This document shows positions 6,570 to 9,616 of a stretch of 9,616 nucleotides of DNA, piece by piece. Numbering within the stretch: the first letter of the stretch is position 1; every line of letters begins with the position of its first letter. The DNA comes from an uncultured Phaeodactylibacter sp. (lineage in GTDB: Bacteria > Bacteroidota > Bacteroidia > Chitinophagales > Saprospiraceae), in NCBI GenBank assembly GCA_913062745.1, contig CAJXXJ010000095.1, forward strand, positions 1 to 9,616, given 5' to 3'. The notes beneath the pieces are model-generated. The model was not told the DNA's origin and ran no database searches. It saw only the letters and a program-made list of their open reading frames with translations. The translations under genes and the position numbers were made by a program.

Positions 6570-9149
6570 ATGAAAGTACTCATAGCAAAAGCATTTCAAT
6601 GGCCTGCCTCCCTGCCGGCCGCCTGCCTGCTGGCAGCAGTTGCCCTGTTGTCTCTCCTGCCCTCGCAGCTCAGCGCGCAGGGTATTACCCAGGATACCGT
6701 ACCGCTGCTGGAATACGGCGAGCCGCTGGAGTTTGAGATCGGCGGCGTAAAAGTGACCGGCGCTGAATTCAGCGATGATAATGCCATTATCAGCATCGCT
6801 GGTTTTAAAGTGGGCGACAAAATCCGCATACCGGGGCCGGACATCCAAAATGCAATTAAGGCTCTGTGGAAACTGCGCCTCTTTACCGATGTGCAGGTGC
6901 TCAAGGAAAAAACCATCGGCGATATCGTCTTCCTGGAAATTCAGGTGGAAGAACGCCCACGCCTTACCCGCCACTCCTACCGGGGTGCAAAAAAATCAGT
7001 ACACGATGACCTGAACGATGCGGTGGACAAATTCCTGCTTAAAGGGGGTATCGTTACCGAAAACGTCAAGGTGAACGCCCGCGAAGCCATAGAAGACTAC
7101 TACATCGGCAAAGGCTACCTCGATGCTGAAGTAAGGGTGGAGGAAATACCGGATACGCTGCGCAAAAATGCCGTACGCCTGGTCTTCAACGTTGACCGCA
7201 AGGACCGGGTGAAGATCAAGGATATCACCATTATCGGCAATGAGAATGTGAAAGAGCGTAAGCTCCTCAAGCAGTTTGAAAATACCAAAGAGAAGAAACG
7301 GCTGTTCTCTTCCTCCAAGTTTATCCGGGACGACTACGATGCGGATAAGGACCTGATGATTGCCTACTACAACAATCTGGGCTTCCGCGATGCGCGGGTA
7401 ATCAGCGACAGCCTGTGGCGGGACGAGGACGGCATGCTGCACATCAATATCAACCTGAACGAAGGCGACCGCTATTACTTCCGCGATATCAAGTGGAAAG
7501 GCAATTCTATATACGATGAGGAAACGCTGAGCAACGTGCTCAGCATCGAGAAAGGCGACGTCTACAATCAGGAGCTGCTGCAAACCCGCCTTAGCTTTAG
7601 TCAGGACGGCCGGGATATCAGCACCCTGTACATGGATAATGGGTACCTCTTCTTCTCCGTAGACCCTATTGAGGTGGCGGTGGACGAAGACTCTATCGAC
7701 CTGGAAATCCGGATTTTTGAAGGCCCGCAGGCGACTATTGACAAGGTGGTGATCAAAGGCAACGACCGGACCCACGAGCATGTCATCCGCCGCGAACTGC
7801 GCACCAAGCCGGGCGAGAAATTCAGCCGCTCGGATATCATCCGCTCTCAGCGGCAGATTACCAACCTGAACTACTTTAACCCGGAAACGCTGAATATCAA
7901 CACTCCGGTTAACCCACAGCGGGGTACGGTGGATATTGAATACACGGTGGAGGAACGGCCCTCCGATCAGCTGGAGCTATCGGCAGGCTGGGGTGGCCTG
8001 CAGGGCATCATCGGTACGCTGGGGGTTTCTTTCAACAACTTCTCCCTGCGGAATATCTTTAACCGGGAAGCCTGGTCGCCTCTCCCTCAGGGAGACGGGC
8101 AGCGCCTGTCGCTGCGGGCACAGACCAACGGTGAGTTTTTCCAGTCTTACAACGCCTCCTTCACGGAGCCCTGGCTGGGCGGCAAAAAGCCTAATTCTCT
8201 TACAGTCTCGGGCTTCTACAATATTTTCAACCGCGGCTTCCGGGGTGGTGACCCGAGCAGCATGCGTATTCGTCAGGCCAGCGTGCAAATTGGCACCCGC
8301 CTGCGTTGGCCAGATGATAACTTCATCACTACTACGGCTCTGAACCTGCAAAATATCACGCTGACGGATTGGATTGGCGGTGGCTTCCAAAGCTTTAGGA
8401 CGGATGATGGCACGCTTTTGTCTAATGGTAATTTCAACAACTTCAGCATTACGCAGACCTTGGTGCGGTCTACGGTGAGCGATCCGATTTTCCCCAAAGA
8501 TGGTTCCCGCATTTCGCTTTCGGTACAATTGACGCCCCCTTACTCTCTGCTTGATCAGGGGCGCAATATTGACGAAGAGACTACAGCAGAACGCTTCCGG
8601 TTTGTAGAATACCACAAATGGCGCTTCGATGCCGACTGGTATACGCCTATTGTGGGCAACCTGGTCTTTAAAGCACAGGCTAAGGTCGGTATCCTGGGCA
8701 CTTACAACCGCGAGCTGGGCGTCTCGCCTTTCGAACGCTTCCAGCTGGGTGGAGACGGTATTCAGAACCAGCAGTTCGGCTTTATCGGTGTGGATATCAT
8801 CTCTCTGCGGGGCTACGAAATACAGGATTTGCCGGCTAACCTGGACCCGGACAACCCCGGCTCCAACAGAACGGTCCCGACTCCGGTATTCAGCAAATTT
8901 ACCGTGGAGCTACGCTATCCGGTATCGCTCAACCCGAGTTCCACCATTTATGTGCTTGCCTTTGCGCAGGGTGGCAATGCCTGGCGCTCCAGCCAGGATT
9001 TCAACCCATTTGACCTGCGCCGTTCGGCGGGTATGGGCCTGCGGGTATTCCTGCCGATGTTCGGTACTCTTGGCTTCGACTACGGTATCGGGTTTGACCA
9101 GCCGGGGGCTGAGCGTACGCTACAGGGGCTGGGCAACTTCAACATCATC
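6570..9149 (+). CDS. bamA: Outer-membrane assembly factor BamA, nearly complete, 3' end lost at a junction
   Basis: About 860 residues in frame. BamA is the core of the machine that folds beta-barrel proteins into the outer membrane. Residues 1-37 are a signal peptide (basic start, Leu/Ala-rich core, LSAQ). Five POTRA domains run about 56-127, 128-211, 212-299, 300-384 and 386-460; two show the typical strand-turn (IKDITIIGNENV near 216-227, IDKVVIKGNDRTHEHV near 390-405). The barrel runs from about 465; the conserved loop-6 motif appears as SLRGYE at 745-750 (VRGF in many homologues). Near the end, RRSAGMGLRVFLPMFGTLGFDYGIGFD (817-843, split here only as a description of the penultimate strands) is typical. 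The last strand begins at FNII (857-860) and should finish within about 6 residues and a stop; instead the frame runs on into unrelated sequence. Loss of the final strand would remove the beta-signal, so I treat the 3' end as chimeric and the gene as otherwise normal. Confidence 0.92.
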
Positions 9150-9155
9150 GCCGCC
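9138..9155. other. Chimeric junction 1: BamA to porin
   Basis: Up to about 9149 the protein follows a Bacteroidota BamA into its last strand. From about 9150 it is porin-like with zero basic residues. The exact crossover cannot be fixed because a word such as TTCAACATCATC suits both a BamA terminal strand and a porin strand, which is what a joint through short shared sequence would leave. Frame is kept across the join. Confidence 0.7.
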
Positions 9156-9558
9156 TACCAAGACTCCGACAACACTGCGAATGACGGCGAAACCTTCGGT
9201 CTGTCCGGTTCCACCACCTTCGGTGGCGCTGATGTCATGCTGACCTACCTGAATTCGAACACGTCGGGCGACTCGTCGATCGGTGCAAGCGTTGCCTACC
9301 CGGTCGGCCCCGTCACTCTGGGTGCCTTCTACACCTCGAACGCCAACAGCGACGATTCCTATGGCTTCTCTGCTGACTACGCCGATGGCCCGGTCACCGT
9401 GAGCGCCTCTTGGGAGTCGGAAATCGGTGTCGAAGTCTGGGCCCTCGAAGGTTCCTACGACGTGGGCAATGGCCTGGTAGTCTACGCCGGTCTGGCTGAC
9501 TCCGGTGACGACACCTACATCGCCGGCACCTATGACCTGGGCAGCGGCGCGTCGCTGC
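9150..9558 (+). CDS. Fragment of an alphaproteobacterial-type porin, truncated at both ends
   Basis: About 136 residues in the same frame as bamA, but of different character: no Lys, Arg or His at all against about 19 Asp/Glu, and abundant Gly, Ser, Thr and Tyr. Short alternating strands are separated by Asp/Gly/Ser turns (ETFGLSGSTTFGGADVMLTY, SIGASVAYPVGPVTLGAFY, GFSADYADGPVTVSASW, VWALEGSYDVGNGLVVYAG, TYIAGTYDLGSGASL). This is the style of the 16-stranded general porins of Rhodobacteraceae; about eight or nine strands of the C-terminal half are present. Relatives normally continue from GSGASL for a few tens of residues and end in an aromatic residue; here the sequence breaks off. It carries no start of its own and is not expected to be expressed as shown. 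Taxonomic origin is inferred from style, not from a search. Confidence 0.72.
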
Positions 9559-9565
9559 GCTCCCG
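9546..9565. other. Chimeric junction 2: porin to a third sequence
   Basis: The porin-like frame ends at GSGASL (codons up to 9557). The same frame then gives an Arg-rich string unlike a barrel strand, while the +1 frame gives a plausible enzyme fragment. GC rises sharply. The crossover lies in a GC-rich stretch where a few shared bases could explain the joint. Confidence 0.5.
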
Positions 9566-9616
9566 GCGCCGTCGCGCGCCGGGCCTGGGAGGATTACGGC
9601 GAGGTGATCGTCGCCG
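9559..9616 (+). CDS. Short fragment resembling the histidinol dehydrogenase (HisD) family
   Basis: The porin-like pattern stops and the frame shared with bamA degenerates into Arg-rich text. Shifted by one base (codons starting at 9559), the last bases read APGAVARRAWEDYGEVIVA, which looks like the stretch found in HisD-family NAD-dependent dehydrogenases just before the Asp/Glu-rich segment and the APEHL-type motif. The GC content is also higher than in the preceding piece. Only 19 residues are available and the window ends here, so this is a tentative match made from memory of the family. Confidence 0.35.

Noticed and set aside
8629..9243. 204-codon plus-strand frame within the bamA barrel region
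   Set aside because: It is out of frame with bamA, Ser/Arg/Thr-rich without family resemblance, and fully contained in the BamA and porin coding frame.
6570..9616. A single 1015-residue BamA-porin fusion protein
   Set aside because: The frame is open throughout, but the abrupt change in residue composition inside BamA's last strand and the second break near 9555 make an assembled mosaic more likely than a real fusion.
1..9616. Possible defence system, mobile element or CRISPR array
   Set aside because: No transposase, integrase, nuclease, toxin-like gene, terminal inverted repeats or spaced direct repeats of CRISPR type were seen; the genes are envelope and housekeeping functions.

Overview
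The window looks like a chromosomal segment of a Bacteroidota bacterium, most likely of the Saprospiria (Lewinella/Haliscomenobacter-like). Grounds: a BamA with a Bacteroidetes-type POTRA region and barrel, the CANP-x-PP-x-GGPKD lipoprotein family that is essentially confined to this phylum, an M3 oligoendopeptidase of the non-PepF subgroup, a uppS next to bamA, weak or absent Shine-Dalgarno sequences, and TAnnTTTG-type -7 elements. The lineage below phylum level is inference.

Layout: 1-220 is a leader with four spaced GCAACAA heptamers. 221-1237 encodes an exported DUF1028 protein with a TPR-like tail, closed by a probable intrinsic terminator at 1260-1291. 1321-1770 (small exported protein with a CFFC motif) and 1796-3553 (Ig-like SbsA-type lipoprotein) form a likely two-gene operon. 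3586-5292 on the minus strand is a cytoplasmic M3 zinc peptidase that converges on the lipoprotein gene. It diverges from uppS (5525-6286, non-ATG start), which is followed after a 283-base leader by bamA (6570 onward). UppS makes the lipid carrier for cell-wall and surface glycans and BamA inserts outer-membrane beta-barrels, so the right half is envelope biogenesis.

The last ~470 bases do not belong with the rest. At about 9138-9150, inside the final beta-strand of BamA, the reading frame passes without interruption into ~136 residues that contain no Lys, Arg or His and resemble the C-terminal half of an alphaproteobacterial (Rhodobacteraceae-type) porin. At about 9549-9565 this breaks off again. 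The last ~55 bases read best in another frame as a short piece resembling the histidinol dehydrogenase family. The simplest explanation is a chimeric assembly or chimeric template at the end of the contig, not a natural fusion.

I saw no tRNA, rRNA, CRISPR array, insertion sequence or phage gene. Apart from the chimeric end, this is an ordinary housekeeping and envelope region. I found no convincing undescribed system; the most useful observations are the two junctions and the phased heptamers at the left end.
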